Below are positions 8,068-15,879 of a DNA stretch of 64,000 nucleotides, piece after piece. The stretch lies in assembly GCF_013761175.1 (NCBI RefSeq), contig NZ_JACDUR010000001.1:496001-560000 (forward strand). Reading direction: 5' to 3'. Each line of letters starts with the position of its first letter. Position 1 is the stretch's first letter. This DNA comes from Nonomuraea soli (GTDB lineage: Bacteria; Actinomycetota; Actinomycetes; Streptosporangiales; Streptosporangiaceae). Below the pieces are notes generated by a model. It saw only the letters and a program-made list of their open reading frames with translations, did no database searches and was not told the origin of the DNA. The position numbers were made by a program, and so were the translations under genes.

Positions 8068-9779
8068 TTGAACACTCCCAGGCGGTCGATGGCCGATTCC
8101 ACGGCGTTCCACGCGGTCTGGCCCAGGCCGCAGATGGAGGCGTCGCGCATGGTCTGCCCGACCTCCCGCAGCAGCACCAGGTCGTCGGAGGTGACGCGCT
8201 TCGACAGCCGGTGCAGGGCCTCCTCCTGCCGCACGGTCCCCACCCGGCAGGGCACGCACTGGCCGCACGACTCGTCGCGGAAGAACTCGGCGATGCGCAG
8301 CAGGATGCCCTTGAGGTCGACGCTCTCGTCGAGCACCATCACCACGCCGGAGCCCAGCGTGGTGCCGGCGGCCCTGGTGCCCTCGAAGGTCAGCGTGATG
8401 TCGAGGTCGGTGACGAACGATCCGGCCGCCCCGCCCATGAGGACGGCGCGCACGTCCCCGGTCGGCTGGGCCAGGTCCAGGAGCTCGCGCAGGGTGGCGC
8501 CGAACGGGAGCTCGTAGACGCCCGGCCTGGCGACGTTGCCCGACACGCAGAAGAGTTTCGGCTCCGCCGCCCGGTAGGCCTCGGGGCCGCGCTCCAGGAT
8601 CGGCAGCACGTTGACCAGCGTCTCGACGTTGTTGACCACCGTGGGCTTGCCGAACAAGCCCTTCTCCACCGGGAAGGGCGGCTTGGTGCGCGGCTCGCCC
8701 CGGTAGCCTTCGATGGAGTTGAAGATCGCGGTCTCCTCGCCGCAGATGTAGGCGCCGGCGCCCCGGCGGATCTCGATGTCGAAGCGGAAACCCTGCCCGA
8801 GGATGTCGTCGCCGAGCAGCCCCCGGGTGCGGGCGGTGGCGATCGCGTGCGACAACCGGGCGGTCGCCAGGGGATACTCGCCCCTGATGTAGAGGTACCC
8901 CTTGGCGCACCCGGTGGCGTAGGCCGCGATCGTCATCGCCTCGATGAGCGCGTACGGGTCGCCCTCCATGACCACGCGGTCCTTGAAGGTGCCCGGCTCG
9001 CTCTCGTCGGCGTTGCACACCAGGTAGTGCGGATGGTCGGGCTGCGAGGCCGTGGCCGCCCACTTGCGCCCGGTCGGGAAGGCGGCGCCGCCCCGCCCGA
9101 CCAGCCCCGCGTCGGTGACCTCGCGGATCACCCCGGCGGGGCCCAGCTCGAAGGCCCTGCGCAGGGCCGCGTAGCCGCCGGTGGCCCGGTAGTCGTCGAG
9201 GCTCGACGGATCGACCGTGCCGACCCGCCGCAGGAGGGTCAGCCCGGCCTGGCCGCGCTGCGGCACCGGGGTCACCTCGGGCGCGTCGATCTCCCACGAC
9301 GGGCGCTCACCGGCCGTCAGGGCCAGGCAGGCGGGCGCCCGATCGCACAGGCCGAGGCAGGGGCTGTCCACCCAGGTCGTGCCCGGCGGCCCCAGCTCGG
9401 CCTCGACGCGCTGCCGTACGCCGGCGGAGCCGTTCGCCGCGCAGGCCAGGTCGGTGCAGACGTGCAGCACGCGCGGTGTGCGCGGCTCCAGCGACAGCAG
9501 CGAGTAGAACGACGCGACGCCGTACGCCTCGGCGGGCGGGACGGTCAGGCGGCGGCAGATGTAGTCGAGCGCGCCCTCGCTGATCCACCCGACCCGGTCC
9601 TGCACCGCGTGGAGCGCGGGCAGGAGCAGGTCGCGTGCGGGTTCGGCGCGGGTGGCGAAGCGCAGATCGGCCTCGGTGCGAGCCCCGCCCTCCCATGCGG
9701 AGGCGGGCGGGCCGAGCAGGGCGTCGACCGCCGCGCGCTCCTCATCGGCGGGTTCGACGCCGCGCAGACGGATGTCCAT
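8064..9779 (-). CDS. NAD-dependent formate dehydrogenase, fused NuoE-NuoF-like diaphorase subunit
   Basis: A 571-residue fusion. Residues about 1-160 are NuoE/FdsG-like with thioredoxin-fold [2Fe-2S] ligands C-x4-C (CTDLAC) and C-x3-C (CLGLC). The remainder is NuoF/FdsB-like: GRGGAAFPTGRKW for NADH/FMN binding, NADESEPGTFKDR, the ICGEETAIFNSIEG segment, and the [4Fe-4S] ligands CGQCVPC plus a later CGLG. It passes electrons from the FeS chain to FMN and NAD+. Start ATG 9779 overlaps the stop of the upstream catalytic gene by one nucleotide. This E-F fusion is common among NAD-linked formate dehydrogenases and hydrogenase diaphorases. Confidence 0.92.
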   Translation of the reverse strand: MDIRLRGVEPADEERAAVDALLGPPASAWEGGARTEADLRFATRAEPARDLLLPALHAVQDRVGWISEGALDYICRRLTVPPAEAYGVASFYSLLSLEPRTPRVLHVCTDLACAANGSAGVRQRVEAELGPPGTTWVDSPCLGLCDRAPACLALTAGERPSWEIDAPEVTPVPQRGQAGLTLLRRVGTVDPSSLDDYRATGGYAALRRAFELGPAGVIREVTDAGLVGRGGAAFPTGRKWAATASQPDHPHYLVCNADESEPGTFKDRVVMEGDPYALIEAMTIAAYATGCAKGYLYIRGEYPLATARLSHAIATARTRGLLGDDILGQGFRFDIEIRRGAGAYICGEETAIFNSIEGYRGEPRTKPPFPVEKGLFGKPTVVNNVETLVNVLPILERGPEAYRAAEPKLFCVSGNVARPGVYELPFGATLRELLDLAQPTGDVRAVLMGGAAGSFVTDLDITLTFEGTRAAGTTLGSGVVMVLDESVDLKGILLRIAEFFRDESCGQCVPCRVGTVRQEEALHRLSKRVTSDDLVLLREVGQTMRDASICGLGQTAWNAVESAIDRLGVFK

Positions 9780-11671
9780 CAGCTCACCGCCACGAGCTTC
9801 TCGACCCGGACGGCGGCCGCCTTGAACTCGGCCGTCCCCGCGATCGGGCAGGTCGCCTCGATGGTCAGGGCGTTGGTGTCGACCTCGTCGGGGAAGTGCA
9901 TGGTCATGAAGACCAGACCGGGACGCAGGGCGGGGTCGATGTAGACGGGCGCGATCACCGAGCCGCGCCGCGAGGTGATGCGGACCTCCTCGCCTTCCAC
10001 GACGCCTAATCTCACGGCGTCCTCGGGGCACAGCTCGATGGTCTCGCCGCGCCGCAGGGGAGAGGCGAAGCCCGACGACTGCACGCCGGTGTTGTAGGAG
10101 TCGAGGCGGCGCCCGGTCGTCAGGCGCAGCGGGTACTCCTCGTCGAGCAGGTCGACGGGCGGGGAGTGCCTGAGGATGCCGAACGGCGCGGGCGGGCCCG
10201 GGTTCTCGGTCCACAACCGGCCGTGCAGGTACGGGGGTTCGAGCTCGGTCAGCGACGGGCACGGCCACTGGATGCCCTGCAGCTCGGCCAGCCGCTCGTA
10301 GCTCATGCCCTGGTGGGCGGGCGACAGGGCGCGCAGCTCGTTCCACACCTCTTCCGCGCCGTCGTAGTGCCAGTCGTGGCCGAGGCGGCGGGCGATCTCG
10401 CACATGATCCAGATGTCGTCGCGCGCCTCGCCCGGCGGCTCGACCGCCTTGCGCACCCGCTGCACGCGGCGCTCGCTGTTGGTGAAGGTGCCGTCGGCCT
10501 CGCACCACGCGGCGCTGGCGGGCAGCACCACGTCGGCCATCTGCGCGGTCTTGGTGAGGAAGATGTCCTGCACGACCAGGTGGTCGAGCATCGACAGGCG
10601 CTTGACGCAGGCCAGCGAGTCGGCCTCCGACTGCACCGGGTTCTCGCCGATGAGGTAGCAGGTGGTGACCTCGCCCTCGGCCATGCCCTCCAGCATCTGG
10701 GTGAGGTTGAGGCCGTACCTCGGCTGGATGCCGATGTTCCACGCCTGCTCGAAACGGGTCCTGACGGTCGGGTCGAGGATGTCCTGGAAGCCCGGCAGGC
10801 GGTTGGGGATGGCGCCCATGTCGCCGCCGCCCTGCACGTTGTTCTGCCCGCGCAGGGGAGAAAGGCCCGAGCCGTAGCGTCCGACGTGCCCGGTGAGCAG
10901 GGACAGGTTGATCAGGGCGCGCACGTTGTCGGTGGCGTTGTGGTGCTCGGTGATGCCGAGCGTCCACACCAGCTGCGCCCGGTCGGCGCGGGCGTAGGTG
11001 TGGGCCAGTTCCCTGATCGCCTCGGCGGGCACGCCGGTGACCTGCTCGGCGACGGTGAGGGTCCACGGCTCGACGGAGGCGGCGAACTCCTCGAAGCCGG
11101 CGGTGGCGCGCTCGATGAAGGCCCTGTTGTGCAGGCCGGCGTGGATGATCTCGCGGGCCACGGCATGGGCGAGCGGGATGTCGGTGCCGACGTTCAGCCC
11201 GAGCCACCGGTGCGCCCACTGGGCGGTGCCGGTGCGCCGGGGGTCGACGGCGAACATCCGCGCGCCCTTCTTCAACCCCTTCAAGACGTGGTGGAAGAAG
11301 ATGGGATGCGCGTTGCGGGCGGCCGAACCCCACATCACGATCACATCGGTGTCCTCGACCTCCTGGTAGGAGGAGGTGCCTCCGCCGCTGCCGAACACGG
11401 CCGACAAGCCCGCCACGCTGGGGGCGTGGCAGGTGCGGTTGCACGAGTCCACGTTGTTGGTGCCCACCACCACGCGGGTGAACTTCTGGCCCACGTAGTT
11501 CATCTCGTTGGTCGAGCGGGCGCACGACAACATCGCGAAGCAGTCGGGCCCGTGTGCCTCGATATTGCGGCGGAAGCCTTCGGCGGCCCTGTCGAGCGCC
11601 TCCTCCCAGCTCGCCTCGCGCAGCACGCCGTCCTCACGCACCAGTGGACGGGTCAGGCGGTCATAGCTCAT
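9779..11671 (-). CDS. Formate dehydrogenase molybdopterin catalytic subunit lacking its N-terminal FeS domain
   Basis: A 630-residue molybdopterin oxidoreductase of the formate dehydrogenase group. The active-site segment NVDSCNRTCHAPSVAGL places Cys81 as the Mo ligand (selenocysteine in some relatives) followed by His82; the cofactor region includes PLRGQNNVQGGGDMGAIP, and the C-terminal MopB domain contains YPLRLTTGRRLDSYNTG. The protein begins at MSYDRLTRPLVREDG, the point at which ordinary alpha subunits emerge from their [4Fe-4S] domain; that domain is on the separate protein at 7225-8067. A good GGAGG ribosome-binding site precedes ATG 11671, so this is a real start. It is the first gene of the fdh operon and should oxidise formate to CO2. 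Confidence 0.92.
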   Translation of the reverse strand: MSYDRLTRPLVREDGVLREASWEEALDRAAEGFRRNIEAHGPDCFAMLSCARSTNEMNYVGQKFTRVVVGTNNVDSCNRTCHAPSVAGLSAVFGSGGGTSSYQEVEDTDVIVMWGSAARNAHPIFFHHVLKGLKKGARMFAVDPRRTGTAQWAHRWLGLNVGTDIPLAHAVAREIIHAGLHNRAFIERATAGFEEFAASVEPWTLTVAEQVTGVPAEAIRELAHTYARADRAQLVWTLGITEHHNATDNVRALINLSLLTGHVGRYGSGLSPLRGQNNVQGGGDMGAIPNRLPGFQDILDPTVRTRFEQAWNIGIQPRYGLNLTQMLEGMAEGEVTTCYLIGENPVQSEADSLACVKRLSMLDHLVVQDIFLTKTAQMADVVLPASAAWCEADGTFTNSERRVQRVRKAVEPPGEARDDIWIMCEIARRLGHDWHYDGAEEVWNELRALSPAHQGMSYERLAELQGIQWPCPSLTELEPPYLHGRLWTENPGPPAPFGILRHSPPVDLLDEEYPLRLTTGRRLDSYNTGVQSSGFASPLRRGETIELCPEDAVRLGVVEGEEVRITSRRGSVIAPVYIDPALRPGLVFMTMHFPDEVDTNALTIEATCPIAGTAEFKAAAVRVEKLVAVS

Positions 11672-11683
11672 GATCCCTCCATT

Positions 11684-11704
11684 CTGTATACAGCCTACGG
11701 TATG
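11684..11704. promoter_or_regulatory. Operator-like palindromes upstream of the fdh operon
   Basis: A perfect palindrome CTGTATACAG (11684-11693) is followed by CTACGGTAT (11695-11703), one mismatch from ATACNGTAT. The site starts 13 bp upstream of the catalytic-subunit ATG, next to its ribosome-binding site, and overlaps the 3' end of the PanE-like gene. Related palindromes occur at the other promoters of the island. Probable target of the GntR regulator encoded at 22417-23133. Confidence 0.6.
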
Positions 11705-12666
11705 AGACTTTCGTTGAGTAGGTCGCTCACCGCGTGGATCGCACGCAGGGTGGGCACCTCGGCCCCGGTCAGGTCGGCCAGTTCCACGACCGCGGCCAGC
11801 AGCACGTCCAGTTCGAGCGGCTTGCCCTTCTCCAGGTCCTGAAGGGTCGAGGTCTTGTGGTCTCCCGCCTTCTCCGCGCCCGCCAGGCGGCGCTCGACGG
11901 AGACGCCCGGGTCGCACCCGACCCGGCGCGCGACCTCGACGGTCTCGCGCATCATCGCCATGACCAGCTCGCGGGTGCCCTCGTGGCGGGCGATGCCGGC
12001 CATGGTGGCGCGGGCCAGTGCGCTGATCGGGTTGAAGGCGATGTTGCCCATCAGCTTGATCCACACGTCCTTGCGCAGGTCGGGCTCGACCGGGCACTTC
12101 AGCCCGCCCTCGACCATCGCCTCGGAGAACTCCCGGCACCTGTCCGTCGGCAGGCCGGTCGGCTCCCCGATGGAGAAGCGGGTGCCCTCCAGGTGGCGGA
12201 TGACGCCGGGCTCTTCAATCTCGGTGGCCGCGTACACGACGCAGCCGATGGCGCGCTCCAGCGGCAGGGCGGCGGTCACCGTGCCGCCGGGGTCGACGCT
12301 CTCGATGCGGTAGCCCTCGTACGGCCCCGGCAGGCCGTGGAAGTACCACCAGGGGATGCCGTTCTGCGCGGCGATGATGCTCGTGGCCTCGTGCAGCAGC
12401 GGCTCGATCATGGGGCCGGCGGCGGCGTAGCCGTTCGCCTTCAGGCCCAGGAAGACGTGGTCCACCTGGCCGACCTGGGCTGGGTCGTCGGTGGCATGGG
12501 GGTGGGCGGTGAAATCGCCCCGGGGGCTGAGCACCCGCACACCGTGGCGGCGGATCGCCTCCAGGTGGTGGCCTCTGGCGATGAGATGTGTTTCGACTCC
12601 GGCCTGGTGCAGGGCGGCTCCCACGTACGCGCCGATGGCGCCGGCGCCAAGAACAGCGACCTTCAT
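11695..12666 (-). CDS. PanE/ApbA-family reductase, candidate oxalyl-CoA reductase
   Basis: A 323-residue ketopantoate-reductase-fold protein. The N-terminal NAD(P)-binding loop is VAVLGAGAIGAYVG, and the catalytic-domain segment WIKLMGNIAFNPISAL holds the conserved Lys and Asn residues. Start ATG 12666 has GGAG six nucleotides upstream. It sits among frc, the ThDP decarboxylase and formate dehydrogenase genes behind the shared operator. In Methylobacterium extorquens a PanE homologue (PanE2) is the oxalyl-CoA reductase that makes glyoxylate; the same role here would feed the gcl operon and is the best inference. A true ketopantoate reductase for pantothenate synthesis remains possible but does not explain the location. 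Confidence 0.8.
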   Translation of the reverse strand: MKVAVLGAGAIGAYVGAALHQAGVETHLIARGHHLEAIRRHGVRVLSPRGDFTAHPHATDDPAQVGQVDHVFLGLKANGYAAAGPMIEPLLHEATSIIAAQNGIPWWYFHGLPGPYEGYRIESVDPGGTVTAALPLERAIGCVVYAATEIEEPGVIRHLEGTRFSIGEPTGLPTDRCREFSEAMVEGGLKCPVEPDLRKDVWIKLMGNIAFNPISALARATMAGIARHEGTRELVMAMMRETVEVARRVGCDPGVSVERRLAGAEKAGDHKTSTLQDLEKGKPLELDVLLAAVVELADLTGAEVPTLRAIHAVSDLLNESLIP

Positions 12667-12700
12667 GCTGCGCTCCGTTCTCGCGTCGGATTGTGCATTC

Positions 12701-12714
12701 GGTATACAGTATGG
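12701..12714. promoter_or_regulatory. Operator-like palindrome between the PanE-like and MoeA-like genes
   Basis: GGTATACAGTATGG contains ATACAGTAT (12704-12712), a perfect 4+1+4 inverted repeat overlapping GTATAC. It lies in the 73-bp gap between two divergent genes, about 35 bp upstream of the PanE-like start and 26 bp upstream of the MoeA-like start, so one bound regulator could control both. Confidence 0.65.
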
Positions 12715-12739
12715 AAAAATGCCGGTCAAGGAGTCGCCC

Positions 12740-14131
12740 ATGACTGTTGTCGGGACTGGACTTGATACACGTCGGCTTCCGGCGGAGGCGTCGGCTGCGG
12801 GTCACGGCGAGCGCGCCGGGCCGTCTTCCGAGGTCCCGGCGGGTGCGCCCGCCGTGGAAGGGCACGCGATGTCATGGGCGGAGGCGAGGGAGGCCGCCGT
12901 CGCGGCCGGGGCCGCTCTGACGCCGGTCGCCGTGGAGGTGCCGCTCGCCGAGGCGTACGGCTGCCGCCTGGCCGCCCCGCTGCGCGCCCTCGTCGCGTTA
13001 CCGGGCGTGGACGTGGCGGCGATGGACGGGTACGCCGTGGCGGGCGAGGGGCCCTGGCGGGTGGCCGGGCACGTGCTGGCCGGGGGCGAGCCGTACCAGA
13101 GGCCGCTGCCGCCGGGCGCCTGCGTCGAGATCGCCACGGGCGCCCCGGTGCCCCGCGGCGCCGACCGCGTCGTGCCGTACGAACACACGAGCCGCGGCGA
13201 GAACACCCACGACCAGGACGAGCCGGCCCACGACCGGCGTGACCAGGGCGAGGACCCGCGAGGTCGCCCGTTCCTGGGTGCTGTCGTAGGCGAGCGGGAG
13301 CCCTCGCGTCGCCCCCACATCCGCCGTCGCGGCGAGGACGTCGAGCGCGGCGCGGTGGTCCTGGGCGCAGGGGCCGAGGTCACGCCCGTGGTGCTGGCCC
13401 TGGCCGCCGGGCTCGGCCACGACACGCTGCCCGTCCGCCCGCGACCCAACGTCGCCGTGCTCGTCACCGGCGACGAGGTCGTGCACGAAGGCCTGCCACG
13501 CCACGGCAGGGTGCGCGACGCCATCGGCCCGTTCCTGCCCGGCCTCGTCGAGTGGGCGGGCGGCCGCGTCTCCGGCCGCCTGCGCCTGCCCGACGGGCGG
13601 GAGGCGCTGGCCAGGGCACTGACGGGCTGGGCGGTCAGGGGCGAGGGCCGCTGGGCGCCGAAGGAGGCCGACGTGCTCGTGGTCTGCGGCGCCTCCTCCA
13701 AGGGACCCGCCGACCATCTGCGCGCGGTGCTCGCGGAGCTCGGCGCCGAGGTGCTGGTCGACGGCGTGGCGGTGCGCCCGGGCCATCCCCAGCTCCTGGC
13801 CCGCCTGCCGGGGGCGGGTCCAGGGGCGGGCCCGTTCGTGGTGGGTCTGCCGGGCAATCCGTTCGCCGCTCTCGGCGCGGCGATGACCCTGCTCGTGCCG
13901 CTCCTGCGCGGCCCGTCCAGGCAGCTGTCCGCCCTGGCGGGACCGGTGCGGGCGCACGCGCGGGACACCCGGCTGGTCCCGGTGCGCAGGACGGGCCGTG
14001 GCGCGGTCCCGATCGGCCACGACGGCCCCGCCAGCCTGTGGGGAGCCGCCCTGGCGGACGCCCTGGCCGTGGTGCCTCCCGGCTGGGACGGCGAGCAGGC
14101 CGAGCTCCTCGAGTTGCCGAGAAAGGTCTAG
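12740..14131 (+). CDS. MoeA-like molybdopterin molybdotransferase (divergent)
   Basis: A 463-residue MoeA-family protein. Family features are clear: MDGYAV, EIATGAPVPRGADRVVPYE, HIRRRGEDVERG, VTGDEV and VGLPGNPFAALGA. MoeA inserts molybdate into adenylated molybdopterin, and a copy beside formate dehydrogenase is logical because that enzyme needs Mo-bis-MGD. Oddities: a charged, low-complexity insertion at about residues 150-190 (RGENTHDQDEPAHDRRDQG), and altered active-site loops. The usual GGVSVG reads GASSKG, and the Asn expected after the TGDE strand is absent. ATG 12740 has AAGGAG six nucleotides upstream; the first 43 residues precede the family's normal N-terminus. It may be a specialised or weakly active paralogue. 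Confidence 0.82.
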   Translation: MTVVGTGLDTRRLPAEASAAGHGERAGPSSEVPAGAPAVEGHAMSWAEAREAAVAAGAALTPVAVEVPLAEAYGCRLAAPLRALVALPGVDVAAMDGYAVAGEGPWRVAGHVLAGGEPYQRPLPPGACVEIATGAPVPRGADRVVPYEHTSRGENTHDQDEPAHDRRDQGEDPRGRPFLGAVVGEREPSRRPHIRRRGEDVERGAVVLGAGAEVTPVVLALAAGLGHDTLPVRPRPNVAVLVTGDEVVHEGLPRHGRVRDAIGPFLPGLVEWAGGRVSGRLRLPDGREALARALTGWAVRGEGRWAPKEADVLVVCGASSKGPADHLRAVLAELGAEVLVDGVAVRPGHPQLLARLPGAGPGAGPFVVGLPGNPFAALGAAMTLLVPLLRGPSRQLSALAGPVRAHARDTRLVPVRRTGRGAVPIGHDGPASLWGAALADALAVVPPGWDGEQAELLELPRKV

Positions 14132-14164
14132 ACACGCGGTTCACATGAGGGTAACCATAGCCCT

Positions 14165-14182
14165 CATACGGTATGCAGTATG
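14165..14182. promoter_or_regulatory. Operator-like palindromes upstream of the oxalate operon
   Basis: CATACGGTATG (14165-14175) is a palindrome around a central G and contains ATACGGTAT. It overlaps a second, one-mismatch copy, ATGCAGTAT (14173-14181). The pair ends 24 bp upstream of the ThDP-decarboxylase start at 14206, a typical repressor position, and an in-frame ATG at 14173 inside it is unlikely to be the real start. Confidence 0.7.
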
Positions 14183-14205
14183 CGGAAGACAGAAGGGTCG
14201 CTCCC

Positions 14206-15870
14206 ATGTCGGAAACCATCTCCGGTGGTCATCTCGTAGCCAAGGCCCTGAAGGCCGAGGGCGTGGACGTGATCTACACGCTCTGCGGCGGCCACATCAT
14301 CGACATCTACGACGGTTGTGTGGACGAGGGGATCGAGGTCATCGACGTCCGCCACGAGCAGGTGGCCGCCCATGCGGCCGATGGGTACGCCCGCATCACC
14401 GGCAAACCCGGTTGCGCGGTGGTGACGGCGGGTCCTGGCACGACCGACGCCGTCACGGGCGTGGCCAACGCCTTCCGGGCCGAGAGCCCGATGTTGCTCA
14501 TCGGCGGTCAGGGGGCGCTGAGCCAGCACAAGATGGGCTCGCTGCAGGACCTCCCGCACGTCGACATGATGACCCCGATCACCAAGTTCGCCGCCACCGT
14601 CCCGAGCACCGAGCGCATCGCCGACATCGTCTCCATGGCCTTCCGCGAGTGTTACCACGGCGCTCCCGGCCCGAGCTTCCTGGAGATCCCGCGCGACGTG
14701 CTCGACGCCAAGGTCCCGCTCGACAAGGCCCGCATCCCGCTCGCGGGCCAGTACCGGGCCTCCACCCGGCAGCAGGGCGACCCGCAGGCGATCGAGAAGC
14801 TGGCCGAGCTCCTGCAGCGCAGCGAGAAGCCGTGCATCCTGCTCGGCAGCCAGGTCTGGACCTGCCGCGCGACCGACGCCGCGATCGACTTCGTCAGGGG
14901 ACTGAACGTCCCGGCCTACATGAACGGCTCAGGGCGCGGCACCCTGCCCCCCGGCGACCCCCACCACTTCCAGCTCAGCCGGCGCTACGCCTTCACCGAG
15001 GCCGACCTGATCATCATCGTCGGCACCCCGTTCGACTTCCGCATGGGGTACGGCAAGCGGCTCAGCCCGACGGCCAAGGTGGTCCAGATCGACCTCGACT
15101 ACCGCACCGTCGGCAAGAACCGTGACATCGACCTGGGGATCGTCGGCGACGCCGGCCTCATCCTGTCGAGCGTCCTGCAGGCGTCGAAGGTCACCGACAC
15201 CTTCGCCAAGCGCAAGGCCTGGATGGACGAGCTGCGCACGGTCGAGACCCAGTCCTACGACAAGCGCCTGCCGCGCCAGCTCTCCGACAGCAAGCCGATC
15301 GACCCCTACCGCCTGGTCCACGAGATCAACGAGTTCCTCACCGAGGACACGATCTACATCGGCGACGGCGGCGACATCGTCACCTTCTCCGGCCAGGTCG
15401 TGCAGCCCAAGTCGCCGGGCCACTGGATGGACCCGGGTCCGCTCGGCACGCTCGGCGTCGGCATGGCCTTCGCGATGGCCGCCAAGCAGGCCCGCCGCGA
15501 CAAGGAGGTGCTGTGCCTGTTCGGCGACGGCGCCTTCAGCCTCACCGGCTGGGACTTCGAGACGATGGTCCGCTTCGACCTGCCGTTCATCGGCGTCATC
15601 GGCAACAACTCCTCGATGAACCAGATCAGGTACGGCCAGGCCGCCAAGTACGGCGAGGACCGGGCCCGCATCGGCAACACGCTGGGCGACATCCGCTACG
15701 GCGAGTTCGCCAAGCTGCTCGGCGGCTACGGCGAGGAGGTCGGCGACCCGGCCGAGATCGGCCCCGCGCTCCGGCGGGCTCGCGAGTCCGGCAAGCCGTC
15801 GCTGATCAACGTATGGGTGGACCCCGAGGTCTACGCGCCCGGCACCATGAACCAGACGATGTACAAGTAG
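14206..15870 (+). CDS. ThDP-dependent decarboxylase, probable oxalyl-CoA decarboxylase (atypical)
   Basis: A 554-residue thiamine-diphosphate enzyme with the usual PYR, central and PP domains. The catalytic Glu51 lies in DVRHEQVAAHAADGYARITG; the ThDP/Mg motif is in LFGDGAFSLTGWDFE followed by GVIGNNSS. It starts at ATG 14206, preceded by AGAAGG, and is 9 nt upstream of a convincing formyl-CoA:oxalate CoA-transferase gene, so oxalyl-CoA to formyl-CoA plus CO2 is the expected reaction. It lacks signatures of classical Oxc proteins (YGVVGIP, SAPGFLNG, EGANTLDNAR): the corresponding segments read YTLCGGH, TAGPGTTD and GDGGDIVTF. Alternatives are 2-hydroxyacyl-CoA lyase-type chemistry, which also uses formyl-CoA, or another ThDP carboligase. 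The C-terminus ends with a short tail (PGTMNQTMYK). Confidence 0.78.
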   Translation: MSETISGGHLVAKALKAEGVDVIYTLCGGHIIDIYDGCVDEGIEVIDVRHEQVAAHAADGYARITGKPGCAVVTAGPGTTDAVTGVANAFRAESPMLLIGGQGALSQHKMGSLQDLPHVDMMTPITKFAATVPSTERIADIVSMAFRECYHGAPGPSFLEIPRDVLDAKVPLDKARIPLAGQYRASTRQQGDPQAIEKLAELLQRSEKPCILLGSQVWTCRATDAAIDFVRGLNVPAYMNGSGRGTLPPGDPHHFQLSRRYAFTEADLIIIVGTPFDFRMGYGKRLSPTAKVVQIDLDYRTVGKNRDIDLGIVGDAGLILSSVLQASKVTDTFAKRKAWMDELRTVETQSYDKRLPRQLSDSKPIDPYRLVHEINEFLTEDTIYIGDGGDIVTFSGQVVQPKSPGHWMDPGPLGTLGVGMAFAMAAKQARRDKEVLCLFGDGAFSLTGWDFETMVRFDLPFIGVIGNNSSMNQIRYGQAAKYGEDRARIGNTLGDIRYGEFAKLLGGYGEEVGDPAEIGPALRRARESGKPSLINVWVDPEVYAPGTMNQTMYK

Positions 15871-15879
15871 GGGCCTTCC

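Noticed and set aside
7225..11671. Split formate dehydrogenase explained by a frameshift or sequencing error
   Set aside because: The two parts are separated by an intact 1.7-kb gene, are in the opposite order from the ancestral protein, and each has its own start signal.
11695..12666. Calling the PanE-like gene a pantothenate biosynthesis gene
   Set aside because: Possible by family, but no panB, panC or panD gene is nearby and the operator and neighbours are those of oxalate metabolism.
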